A DNA stretch of 64,000 nt from Coenobita brevimanus (Eukaryota; Arthropoda; Malacostraca; Decapoda; Coenobitidae), in NCBI GenBank assembly GCA_032717465.1, contig CM064655.1:18396335-18460334 (forward strand), in the 5' to 3' direction. Below, piece by piece: positions 1 through 11,285 of the stretch (the first letter of the stretch is position 1; each line of letters begins with the position of its first letter). The position numbers were made by a program, and so were the translations under genes. The notes below the pieces were generated by a model. The model saw nothing but the letters and a program-made list of their open reading frames with translations. It had not been told where the DNA came from and did not search any database.

Positions 1-27
1 TATATATATATATATATATATATATAT
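1..27. repeat. (TA)n microsatellite
   Basis: Pure TA repeat at the window edge. It abuts the 3' end of the SINE-1 copy that follows. Confidence 0.95.
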
Positions 28-384
28 CATCTCATCAGCCGTCTGAGTGTCCACTGCAGGCCCTACCTATCCCGACCGAAGTGAGGACGATACAGCCAAT
101 GTATCTTCTACCAAGTGCCTTAGGCTGTCTGGTAGAGATTGTACAGTATGTAGGGTGAGAGGTGCTTGTAAGTGTAAATGTAATGTTGTAGTGGCTTTGG
201 ATGTGTGTGTAGTCTGTGAACCAAGTGTAATCGGCCCGGGCAAGCCGACTGGGTGCAAGCCCCTTGTGTCCGCCAAAGCATTAAGTGGCCAGAAGAATGT
301 TCCCAAAGTTTATTACCCTGGCGGGGCGCAAACCCTCGTTCGTCAGTGTACGAAACCGCACACTTTACCACTATACCACAGAGG

Positions 385-387
<3 letters not shown>
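28..387 (-). mobile_element. tRNA-derived SINE (SINE-1), copy 1
   Basis: On the minus strand the element starts at 387 with a tRNA-like head (TGGTATAGTGGT resembles a pol III A box and GGGTTTGCGCCCC a B box). It continues through a body containing AGGGTAATAAACTTTGGG and ends in ATGAGATGA next to a (TA)n array. Two further copies (42,369-42,746 plus and 60,321-60,725 minus) are alignable over their whole length, which sets the limits. A (TA)n array lies at both ends. It encodes no protein and would depend on a LINE for mobility. The B box has decayed from GGTTCG to GGTTTG. No conventional TSD can be seen because both flanks are TA. Confidence 0.75.

Positions 388-441
<54 letters not shown>
388..441. 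repeat. (TA)n microsatellite
   Basis: Pure TA/AT repeat between the head of SINE-1 copy 1 and the CCATCCATCCAT tail of the next retroposon. Confidence 0.97.
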
Positions 442-443
<2 letters not shown>

Positions 444-940
444 ATCCATCCATCATCCAATCCTACGTTGCCCCATAAGGAGCGTAGAAGCCCGGGGCTA
501 GGCATTGGTTCTGACATTTAAAATCAGAGTGACCAACCTCACTCATCCCTGAGTGGCATTACGTGAGCAATAAACCCCAATCACCCCTTGGATATAAACC
601 TTCAACGGCTCAATCCGACTGGAGCACAATAATTACCCACTAAACCACCAGGCCCCAAAATTTGGTTATATGGTTACCACCCAGCGTAGTAAATGGTTTC
701 CTGGTGTACAGGAAACCATTTGGCTTGTCACTCATTGTAGAGTCACCCACAGGCAGAAGGAAGAGGAAAGAATGAAGGAATGAAAGACAGAAGAGGGAGT
801 GTAAAGTCACCTGCAGGCAGAAAGACAAGGAAAGAACGAAGGAAAGAAAGACAGAAGGTGGAAGGAAAGAAGGATGGAGGAGAGGACAGGGCAGACACCC
901 GAGAGCAGCACTACATTGAGTGAGTGGATGGTGAGAGCCC

Positions 941-942
<2 letters not shown>
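442..942 (-). mobile_element. Retroposon with RTE-type leader joined to a tRNA-like body
   Basis: Read on the minus strand, the 5' part (about 942-645) is the pyrimidine-rich leader with stem-loop that also starts RTE-2 at 44,595. The stem here is a perfect 13-bp inverted repeat at 691-703 and 709-721 with a 5-nt loop. It is followed by GGTGGTAACCATATAACCAA and then a tRNA-like stretch (A-box-like TGGTTTAGTGGGT near 650-640, B-box-like GGTTTATATCC near 598-588). The element ends in a GGAT-rich tail against (TA)n. It is non-coding. The leader match is clear; the tRNA likeness is weaker. Confidence 0.55.

Positions 943-1001
<59 letters not shown>
943..1001. repeat. (TA)n microsatellite
   Basis: Pure TA repeat directly abutting the 5' end of the leader-containing retroposon. 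Confidence 0.97.
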
Positions 1002-1004
<3 letters not shown>

Positions 1005-2511
1005 TCTTGCGTTCAGACTCTTGGATACATTTTTTTTTCTTTTGTCATTGTTTCCTCGACGGTATGACAACATGTCGTATTATAGGGAAGATTGTGACAA
1101 CAAGAACTGATAGTCTGCCTTAATGAAAATCGCACAGACTATAGGCACTAATCCTAGGCCTTTCTTCCCTCCTTTTTCACAGTTTGTGCTTGTCAGGTGA
1201 TCAATGTCAAAGTATGGCAGAATGAAGGGCTGGCAGTGTGACAGCCGCGCATGCTGACCCACATGCTTCCGGGTGAGGATGCTCCACAGCATGGCCTAGA
1301 TGTTTGACCCAGAGGTCAGCTTTGTGAAAAATAGGTAATCTGCGAAAGACGAGCCTAGGGTGCAGCTTGTATTACTCCATTACCACCCCTCTTCCTTACT
1401 CAGTACCATCCCCCCCCCCCTCCAAAGAAAAAAGAAAAAGGTAGTGCTGGTTGGGGACTGCGGGCGCACTGGAATAGTATTGCTGACGAACACACTTGTA
1501 AGGGTTGAGTACGGTAGTTCATCCGTCAATTGGATCATGACGTCATGACCAAAGAAACTGAATAATCTCTGATCTATGGGTGTGGAAGAGCTGCGTATGG
1601 CTGGCTCGTCTGTGAGATACCCACAAGGCAGTTGAATATGTAACGAAAATGATAAAAACCGTGAAGTTGATTTATATTATCTGACACCGACAGATCAAAC
1701 CATATGCATTTTGTGGCAGCGGGAATAATGGTGGTAGTACTGGTTGTTGAAACTATGCATTTCTTTCAATACTCTTGCAGGGGAGGGAAAGATCGACAGA
1801 CCATTCAAATAAAATGATAGTGGGTGATACTGGTAGTGGTGGTAGTAGTGGGGATAGCTAAGGTAGTGGTAGCTGTGATAATGATGATGATGATGATCTC
1901 CATCCTTCGCTGCAACAGGCAAGAAGAGACAGACAAATTAATTTTGCATTTTGTAATAATGGTGGTGCCACAGCAGCTTATCGGTGCCCTGGGTTCATGT
2001 TAGTATGTCATTCGTGGCAGACATTTAAAGTGGGCGTTGACAGTTTTTCCTTTCATTGGCTCCAAGCTTACTTATTGTTAGTCGCGTTTTCTTCCTTTCT
2101 TTCTTGCATTCTTTCTTTCTCGTTTAATTGTGGCAGGCACTTCTACCCTTCAGAATCAACTGATTCCGACCAAACTTGGACACAATTACCAGCCTATGAC
2201 GTAGTTGCGTCCGCAAGGTTTTGGTTACAAGGCAACTAACTCGTTGCCCAGCAACTTTCTATTATACAGTCTGTTCAGAAAGGAAGGACAAGCCATTTGC
2301 ACTGTGCGGTAATAGTGCTGACGGTGGTGGTGGTAATGGTAAACATGATGGTTATGCTTACATGGTGGTAATAGTATTGAAGCTTACGGTAATAGTAGTG
2401 ATGGTTATGACTGTGGTAGTGGTGGTTGTAGTAATGGTCATAATGGCAGTGATACAGAAGGAGTTACGACATTAGTAATGATGACAGTGATAATGATGGT
2501 AGTGACAACAA

Positions 2512-2567
<56 letters not shown>

Positions 2568-3989
2568 ATGGCAGGTGTAGTAATTATATTGGTAGTAATC
2601 GTAATGAATGATGAATCGTAATGGCTGTGACTGTATCAGTAATGATACCAGTGATGGGAATGGTAACGTAGACAAGAGGAAACTGGAGTGGATATTATCC
2701 TTGCCAGAGGCCGAATATGAATTCTCGATCCTGATTTTACCCACAAGGAACACTGTGTGGTGAGATTCTCGAACATGAGCGAAACGAAGTAAGCTAGAGC
2801 CCCCTGGGACTCTCACTACAGGTATACAACATTTTATACAACATTTAATCCTTGCATCTTCTCCGGTAAGAATAATTACAGTGATACGGACAGGGATGGA
2901 AAATAGGCTCTATTGAGGGCAGTTCCATTCTCGCTTCATTGTTCGATGTTCCTTTAGAAGCTACAACGGGCAACACAAGTAAATAACTGTGTGTGGTTAG
3001 TGAGAGTCCGGGACTGAAGCAGATGTATAATTACGATCAACTCCCCCTCGCAACTCAGATTTTGTTTTGCAAGTAGAACACGAAAAATTTCCACAATCTC
3101 GTTTCTTGTCCTTCATATAAGAACAGAAAACAGCTGATGGTAATGATTTTCTCATGAAATCTGTTGCTGAAAAAATGAAAAGAGACATGGAAAGATTTAC
3201 GTCTTCTGCAAATCAAAATATTTGTGATGGGCATTTGATCTTAACTTTGTGAATCTGGTATTTGGTCGGTAAAAGACAGTCAGTTTAACCTTAGCTGAAA
3301 GTTGAGTTTCCGACCGGGTGTAAGAGGCGTGTCCCAAGACTATTCGTTGGATTGCCACTGTCAGAGACAAAAGTTCGCTTACAGTTCCACTGCATCTGGT
3401 TCACACTGGGCATGTCCGTCACTTTCTTCCATGATGCATCATTTAAAAGTGAATCATCTACGAAGAGAGAAACACACCATGCCTCTCTCAGCTTAGGAAT
3501 TTTAGGCATCAGAGGAATGTGAGAAGCAGAATACGTCAGTTGTACGGTATATACCGGTATCCTAGTGGCAGCGATAATTTCAGACTCTTCAGTAACACAT
3601 TATTAAAACTAACGTGCCCCCAACTTCAGTTTTTTGTACATATTATGTAATTACATTATACCATCTTGATTAAATTGTCCTAATTAGGGTCGACAGCTGA
3701 CGTATATGGAAATGTTCCTGACTCGTCTGGTTCCCTTTCATATATTGATGTCCCCTATATTAGGTTGTGCCTCGACTGACAGTCAGCAGGTGATGAGTAC
3801 ATGTATGTAATGTAGAAAGGCATTATATATCTGCAGTCGATGGTGTTCTCTTGGTCGAGGTGTTTTTACCATTAGTGTAGGTCTAGTTATTTGTCACTTA
3901 GGATTTAGTATAGGTTAGCGATTTGTCTGTTAGGTGATTAGTTTTAGGATCTTTAGATTAGGTTTCTCTTTATAAGTATTATAAGGCTT
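1002..3989. other. Unassigned DNA with cryptic triplet repeats
   Basis: I see no gene. Frames are short and carry no recognisable motif. Stretches at about 1,700-1,900 and 2,310-2,470 are rich in GGT, AGT and GAT triplets, and a C-run plus A-rich tract lies near 1,409-1,440. The rest, including 2,600-3,990, shows nothing I can name. Confidence 0.6.
2505..2568. repeat. Compound (CAG)n(TAG)n triplet array
   Basis: About ten CAG/CAA units change directly into about ten TAG units, so one array has passed through a C-to-T change that then spread. It sits inside a wider region of imperfect GGT/AGT/GAT triplets. It does not lie in a credible reading frame. Confidence 0.95.
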
Positions 3990-4059
3990 AAAAATATAAA
4001 CCAACAAAAAAAAAAATAAAAATAAAAAAATACAAAAAAATAATAAAAATTATATACAG

Positions 4060-4101
<42 letters not shown>

Positions 4102-4283
4102 CATGAAAGTGTGTCTGTATATATGCATGGAAGTGTGTGTGTGTGTATGTATGTAAATACATATGTTTGTATATATATGTATATATGTGTATATATACAG
4201 TACATACATATATATATGTGGCCTTAATGACCAGGGGCTTTGCCCCAATGGTCGATAGGCCAAAAAAAAAAAAAAAAAAAAAA
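3990..4283 (+). mobile_element. Hairpin/poly-A retroposon, copy 1
   Basis: A-rich 5' end, a variable TA/TG-rich middle, a 42-nt near-palindrome at 4,220-4,261 (outer arms GGCCT and AGGCC, inner arms GACCA and TGGTC, top stem GGGGC and GCCCC), then a run of 22 A. A second copy with the same order lies at 24,202-24,483 inside a LINE, which proves mobility. No coding capacity and no clear pol III box. The 3' hairpin followed by poly-A suggests retroposition by a LINE; the class is uncertain. Confidence 0.7.
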
Positions 4284-4944
4284 ACTAATATTATATCTTT
4301 TTTTTGCTTATAATAAACAATTAACAGTACCACCTCATCTGAAAGAAAGCATTCTTTTTTTTTTTTTTTTAATCTAAAAAAAATCAGCACTGTCACCACT
4401 GAACGTAGGATGTGCTCGTTGTATTCTATATTTTTATATTTAACTCTAGGAAATCTTTTATAGTGGCCTCTATGCGTTAACTTCCGGGTTCTTACTCCAG
4501 CAACAAATGAAAGTGGACCATTCATGTCTTAAAAATGTTGCTGAAAATGCAAGGCTTCCTACCTCACGTGCCTGCACGGTGAAGCCTAAGTGGAGTAACA
4601 CAGAAATTAGCAAAGTAAGGTTTGAGTAGAATACAGAGGACAGTTGCTTGGATATGCTGTCTGGCTGATCTGATTGTTGTACAGAGTTGTTTTTTCCCTT
4701 GTCCCTCTTCACCCAGCATTGCTATAATTGAGGACCTCAGGTAAATTCCATTGCTGCATGTCGTATTCATGGGGTGGATTGTTAGCCTTAATGGCCTTCA
4801 TGCAGTAGGTAGGCATTACTCCAAGCCATCATATTTTAGATGCGCTCTAAAACTTACAGTATTGTGCCTGTTGCTTTCCCGACAACACGTGACTATCATA
4901 TTACAGTCACCCTTTAACTATGTTATCTACATCTCCCCTCCATG
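4284..4944. other. Unassigned spacer
   Basis: No gene, RNA or repeat family recognised. It contains an A/T homopolymer patch at about 4,353-4,385 and otherwise ordinary unique-looking sequence up to the minisatellite. Confidence 0.6.
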
Positions 4945-6223
4945 CCATTGTTAACTTCACCCTGTTACCTCCATTCCACTACCATATTACTTCCACCTCA
5001 CCAACATGTTACCTCCGTCCCACTACCATGTTACTCCTACTCCAACACTAAGTTATATCCACCACACCACCTTTTTACCTGTACTCCACCACCATGTTAC
5101 CTCTACTCCACCACCATGTTACCTCTACTCCACCACCATGTTACCTCCACCGCACCATGTTACCTCCATCCCACCACCATGTTACCTTCACCACACCACC
5201 ATGTTACTTCCACCGCACCACCATAACATCTACTCTACCACCATGTTACCTCCATCACACCACCATGTTACCTCCACCCCACCACCATGTTACCTTCACC
5301 ACACCACCATGTTACCTCCACCTCACCACCATGTTACCTCCACCACACCACCATGTTACCTCCACCCCACTACCATGTTACCTCCACCACACCACCATGT
5401 TACATCCACCACACCACCATGTTATATCCACCACACCACCATATTACCTCCACCACACCACAACGTTACATCTACTCCACCACCATGTTACCTCCACCCC
5501 AACACCATGTTAACTCCACCACACCACCATGTTACCTCCACCTCACCACCATGTTACCTCCACCACACCACCATGTTACCTCCACCCCACCACCATGTTA
5601 CCTCCACCACACCACCATGTTACCTTCACCACACCACCATGTTACCTCCACCACATCACCATGTTACCTCCACCACACCACAATGTTACCTCCACCACAC
5701 CACCATGTTACCTTCACCACACCACCATGTTACCTCCACCACACCACCATGTTACCTCCACCACACCACCATGTTACATCTACTCCAACACCATGTTACC
5801 TCCACCCCAACACCATGTTAACTCCACCACACCACCATGTTACCTCCACCACACCACCATGTTACCTCCACCACACCACCATGTTACATTTACTCCACCA
5901 CCATGTTACCTCCACCCCACCACCATGTTACATCTACTCCACCACCATGTTACCTCCACCCCAACACCATGTTACATCTACTCCACCACCATGTTACCTC
6001 CACCACACCACCATGTTACATCTACTCCACCACCATGTTACCTCCACCACACCACCATGTTACCTCCACCCCACCACTATGTTACCTCCACCCCACCACT
6101 ATGTTACCTCCACCACACCACTATGTTACCACACCACCATGTTACCTCCACCCAACCACTATGTTACCTCCACCCCACCACTATGTTACCTCCACCCCAC
6201 CAATATGTTACCACACCACCATG
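4945..6223 (+). repeat. 22-bp minisatellite, left block
   Basis: Tandem array whose unit contains CCATGTTACCTCC followed by CAC/CCA-rich sequence, with a usual period of 22 bp. Variants replace CCTCC by CATCTACTCC, CCTTC or TATCC. Because 22 is not a multiple of 3 and the unit has no stop in any forward frame, all three plus frames stay open for hundreds of codons; these are not genes. The left edge is degenerate from about 4,930. Confidence 0.97.
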
Positions 6224-6254
<31 letters not shown>

Positions 6255-7671
6255 AGAACGGAGGAAGGAAAAACAAATGGAGAAAAAAAAATAATCCATA
6301 CACCAGATTACTGGTGTCCTCTGTTCATAAAATATCTGTAAGAATTAGACTTGAACAGTTGTAGGTTGAAATTTGGAGGAAAACAACTCTGGGGAAGCGA
6401 GTTCCAGAGAGATGCAGTTCGGGGAATGAAAGAATTCTGATAGGCAGAAGTTCTGCAATGTGGTTGAGTGACATTCCAGTCATGAGCGTTACCAGATGCC
6501 CGTGTAGCACGAGGGAAGGCATGGAGAGGTGGCACCATGGACGCAACTTCGTCTGAGCATTTGCCAAAAAAATATCTGTAAAATAATGCAAGGGAGGCAA
6601 CATTCCTTCTTACTTGCAGGGGAGGTAGTTTATATGTAATGGCAGGGTTGTTAATGATTCTAACAGCTTTATTCTGAATTTTGTCTAGTTGTCTTAATGC
6701 AACCTCTCCACAACCATTCCACAAGGGTGAGCAATATTCAAGCTGAGAGCGCACATGACTCTTATAAATTATAGCTAACTGCTCATCGGCGAAGAAGTTA
6801 CGGACTCTGTACAATAATCCAAGTTTCCTTGAGGCGGTTTTAGCAAGTGATCTGACATGAGAGGTCCAGCTGAGGGCACTGTTAAGTGAGACACCAAGAA
6901 TTTCAATACTTTTGGAGATGGGAATATTAGTAGCACTGAAGGTAATGTACGAATCTGGCAATATCTGTCTATTAGTAAACTGTATATATTTAGTTTTACT
7001 AGCATTAAAAGAGACAAGGTTGTTTTGTCCCCATTCACTGATTGTAGATAGATCTTGATTTATGGAGATGGCTGTATTGAGTTGAGAGGTAGAGATATTA
7101 GACTTTGTAAATGGATGTCTGAGTGTGAATGAACTATGTAGTGTTGAGTCATCTGCATATGAGTGAATGGGATTGTGAGTGACAGATAAGAGATCATTAA
7201 TATGAACCAGAAATAGGGTTGGCGCCAGAACTGATCCCTGTGGCACGCCGGCGTTAATTGAGTGGAAATTCGAATATACATCATCTACTTTTACTCTTAT
7301 TTTCCTGTCACTAAGATAAGAAGAAATCAAAGGAACAAAAGACGTTAGTCCATAGCAAGGGAGTTTGGACAGCAGGGAACGGTGCCATACTCTGTCGAAA
7401 GCTTTAGAGACAACAAGAGCTACTGCATGAGTTTCTCCAAAAAGATCAATTGATTGATGGATGGTATGAGTTAAGAGATTGAGTATGTCAATGGTGGATC
7501 TTTCGTGGCGAAAACCGTATTGTCTATCATTAATTAAGTTGTTGGATTCAAGATGTTTAACAATATGCTTATTAATTAAAGTTTCAAATACCTTACCAAG
7601 AGAAGATGTGATAGCTATTGGTCTGTAATTGGAGGGGTCAGACGAACTTCCTTTCTTCGGAACTGGGTGGA
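6224..7671 (-). mobile_element. 5'-truncated Jockey/CR1-group LINE (LINE-1) inserted in the minisatellite
   Basis: The minus-strand element begins abruptly at 7,671 and ends in a 24-nt poly-A, seen as poly-T at 6,224-6,247. The flanking minisatellite joins perfectly if the element is removed (...CCATGTT then ACCTCC...), so there is no visible target duplication. It keeps the second half of the reverse transcriptase and the C-terminal region, plus a 3' UTR containing CACCAGATTACTGGTG that recurs at about 39,545. 5' truncation fits target-primed reverse transcription. The uninterrupted reading frame suggests a fairly recent insertion. Confidence 0.92.
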
Positions 7672-7681
7672 TATACCTCCA
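6308..7681 (-). pseudogene. LINE reverse transcriptase, C-terminal part
   Basis: A continuous frame of about 450 codons reads through RT motifs in order: YRPIAITSSLGKVFE, the QYGFRHERST block, motif A (VVSKAFDRVWH), GVPQGSVLAPTLF, SYADD (motif C), then a C-terminal region with YKSHVRSQLEYCSPLW. It would copy the element RNA onto nicked target DNA. The N-terminal endonuclease is missing. The residue that is Asp in related motif A sequences (LDxSKAFD) is Val here, from one codon change (GTT instead of GAT), so the copy should be catalytically dead despite its open frame. The first codons of the open frame come from the minisatellite, so its apparent start is an artefact. Confidence 0.88.
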
Positions 7682-9490
7682 CTCCAACACCACGTTAACT
7701 CCACCACACCACCATGTTACCTCCACCACACCACCATGTTACCTCCACCACACCACCATGTTACATCTACTCCACCACCATGTTACCTCCACCACACCAC
7801 TATGTTACCTCCACCCCACCACTATGTTACCTCCACCCCATCACCATGTTACCTCCACCCCACCACTATGTTACCACACCACCATGTTACCTCCACCCCA
7901 CCACTATGTTACCACACCACCATGTTACCTCCACCCCACCACTATGTTACCTCCACCACACCACCATGTTACCTCCACCCCACCACTATGTTACCTCCAC
8001 CCCACCACTATGTTACCACACCACTATGTTACCTCCACCACACCACCATGTTACCTCCACCCCACCACTATGTTACCTCCACCCCACCATGTAACCTCCA
8101 CTACACCGCTATGTTACCATACCACAATGTTACCTCCACCACACCATCATGTTACATCTATTCCACCACCATGTTACATCCACCACACAACCATGTTACC
8201 TCCACCACACCACTATGTTACCTCCACCCCACCGCCATGTTACCACACCACTATGTTACCTCCACCCCACCACTATGTTACCACACCACTATGTTACCTC
8301 TACCCCACCACTATGTTATCACACCATTATGTTACCTCCACCCCACCACTATGTTACCTCCATCCCAACACTATGTTACCACACCACCATGTTACCTTCA
8401 CCCCACCACTATGTTACCACACCATGTTACCTCCACCACACCACCATGTTACTTCCACCACACCACCATGTTACCTCCACCACACCACCATGTTACCTCC
8501 AGCACACCACCATGTTACCTCCACCACACCACTATGTTACCTCCACCACACCACCATGTTACCTCCACCACACCACTATGTTACCATACCACCATGTTAC
8601 CTCCACCACACCACCATGTTATTTCCACCACACCACCATGTTACCTCCACCACACCACCATGTTACCTCCACCACACCACCATGTTACCTCCACCACACC
8701 ACTATGTTACCATACCACCATGTTACCTCCACCACACCACTATGTTACCATACCACCATGTTACCTCCACCACACCACCATGTTACATCTACTCCACCAC
8801 CATGTTACCTCCACCACACCACCATGTTACCTCCACCACACCACCATGTTACCTCCACCACACCACTATGTTACCACACCACCATGTTACCTCCACCACA
8901 CCACTCTGTTACCACATCACCATGTTACCTCCACCACACCACTATGTTACATCTACTCCAGCACACCACCATGTTACCTCCAGCACACCACCATGTTACC
9001 TCCACCTCAACACCATGTTACCTCCACCACACCACAATGTTACCTCCACCCCACCACTATGTTACCACACCACCATGTTACCTCCACCCCACCACTATGT
9101 TACCACACCACCATGTTACCTCCACCCCACCACTATGTTACCACACCACCATGTTACCTCCACCCCTCCACTATGTTACCACACCACCATGTTACCTCTA
9201 CCCCACCACTATGTTACCACACCACCATGTTACATCCACCACACCACCATGTTACATCTACTCCACCACCATGTTACCTCCACCACACCACCATGTTACC
9301 TCCACCACACCACCATGTTACCTCCACCACACCAACATGTTACCTCCACCACACCACCATGTTACCTCCACCACACCACCATGTTACCTCCACCCCACCA
9401 CTATGTTACCACACCACCATGTTACTTCCACCACACCACCATATTACCTCCACCCCACCACCATGTTACCCCTACTCCATCATCATGTTA
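7672..9490 (+). repeat. 22-bp minisatellite, right block with 38-bp higher-order units
   Basis: Continuation of the left block beyond LINE-1. Many units here alternate a shortened 16-bp form (CTATGTTACCACACCA) with a full 22-bp form, giving a 38-bp period that is clearest at about 9,040-9,230. The left block is mostly plain 22-bp repeats, with the short form only near its right edge. Long open frames on the plus strand are repeat artefacts. Confidence 0.96.
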
Positions 9491-10008
9491 CGTCCACCCC
9501 ACCTCCCACTCTTGTCACTCCTGTATACTCTATCACCACCTCACTCATTCTGTCACCATCATACCCAGTCTATCACCACATCCAGTTTATCATTACCACA
9601 CGCCCACTCTCTCACACCACACATTTATTCTAATATCAGAACATACCCAACCTGTCACAACCACACACCCATATACCACCACCATCCATCCAACCACCCA
9701 CCCCATCATTATCATCATCACACTGTTATCACTGCCATCCAGACACCCACCCAACCACCATCGCTATCACGCAAACACCACCACACACGCACACTATCGC
9801 CACCTCACACACACTGCCACCATCATCACCACCATTATCCATTCCACCACCTAACCACACTCTCACCACCACCACCACAACCACCACCTCACACCTTCAC
9901 CACCACACCATCTTCTACCACCACCACATCAGCTCACACCCCACCACACCACCTCACACCACCACACACCAGCACAGCGCCTCAGCACCACCACACCATC
10001 ACCAAGGA
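9491..10008 (+). repeat. Degenerate CAC/CCA-rich sequence
   Basis: The minisatellite loses register and becomes imperfect CACCACCA, CATCAC and CACACC stretches. It has no gene and looks like decayed edge sequence of the array. Confidence 0.8.
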
Positions 10009-10299
10009 AGGGAGTAGCCGGTAGCGTAATCCGGGAAGTCTTAGCGGGTGCCACGAGCGGCTAAGAAGACAGCTTAGCGAGGTCACGTGATGGAGGGTTC
10101 AGTTGCAAAGGACCGCTTGTTGGCATAGTGGGCTTCGTATGGCCTCTATCTTCCCGAATTGTTTTGCGCAGTACACCTTAACATTCCTATTTATTTCATT
10201 TACAACGTCCTGATCTCGACATACTTTGCATTAGTAACATACAAGAAGCGGTGTCAAGGCTCAGCAAACCCATACCGGCAGTTATTTTAGTGCTGACGT
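10009..10299. other. Unassigned spacer
   Basis: Nothing recognised. Confidence 0.5.
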
Positions 10300-10776
10300 A
10301 TGAACACAACAGGATATCTAGTCAAAGATGTCACATATCAAATTTGGAATAAATCGGATGAAAATTGAAGATTTTATGCCCATTTGAAATTTTGGGCCCG
10401 ACCCACCTGACATTGACCTCCGTGCCGCTAACCCCCCTGATGCTATATGGCATGCTGATGTAGATTTGAAAGATGCACCTTTAGGTTTTTCATGTCGATA
10501 TGACTATTTCAGAAGGAGATATGGCGAAAACACGATTTTTTTCTGTTCGACGTTTTTTAGGCCTACAGCCTGGGCTTTGCCAAATTTGGCCCAAAATTTA
10601 ATCAGGTGATCATCAGAAGGTCATAGCCCATCACCTCTGTAATTTTAGTCAAAATCGCACCAGTAGTTTCGTGTAAAGTTGATGACAGACAGACAGACAA
10701 ACAAACAAACAAATAGACATACCTGGTGAAAACAATACCCGTTCCCGAGCCCCTCCGGGGCGGGGACGGGTAACAA
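10300..10776 (+). repeat. Interspersed repeat with GACA/AACA tract and terminal hairpin
   Basis: The 3' part reads TCAAAATCGCACCAGTAGTT, a (GACA)n(AACA)n tract at about 10,684-10,712, TACCTGGTGAAAACAATACC and a GC-rich hairpin at 10,738-10,770 (CCCGT paired with ACGGG, GCCCC with GGGGC). This layout, tetranucleotide tract then GTGAAAAC then a strong hairpin, is common in dispersed repeats of marine invertebrates. The left edge is not defined. It could be the end of a Helitron-like or other non-autonomous element. It has no coding content. Confidence 0.5.
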
Positions 10777-11285
10777 GAGGATACTGTGCAGAATAAAATG
10801 ATAAGGAAGAGGTGTTACGAAATCTCCTAAGCCGTTTGGAATACGACCCTCAGCTTCAGAAGACCTCATCAAGACCCAACTAGCACCGATTTTATGTTGG
10901 CATCGGAGGCTTCGTGACACTTCTTCCTTGCGCTGGCGACATAAAAAAAGGTACTGTACTGTATTTGAAGGCTCAGGTGCAATGGGTCGTACGGAGATTC
11001 GTTTTATAACCGCATTCTCGTTGGTAAAGAACACTCTGTAATATTGTACTTCCTCCGAAGCGATTTATTTCGTATGACTTTTTTTTTCTTTATTATTGTC
11101 TGTTATTTGTATTTTTCTAACCTTCACAAGCTCAGGACAGCTCTAGTACATTTTTTCTCTTTTCTTTCATTTTTTTTTTCTTTCTTTATACCAAACATTT
11201 TTCAACTGAGTGTCATAGGAGCCCAAGTGTTTTGATAATACTAATATAGCATTGTACCCTTAACCTGCTCATGTTCGGTACAGAA
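10777..11285. other. Unassigned spacer
   Basis: No gene seen. T-rich tracts occur at about 11,078-11,190. Confidence 0.5.

Noticed and set aside
4945..9490. CRISPR-like regular repeats
   Set aside because: The units are head-to-tail with no unique spacers, in a eukaryotic context; this is a minisatellite.
5006..10024. Very long plus-strand ORFs (up to 785 codons) rich in His, Pro, Thr, Cys and Tyr
   Set aside because: They read through the 22-bp minisatellite, which has no stop in any forward frame; all three frames are open at once and the sequence encodes only the repeat.
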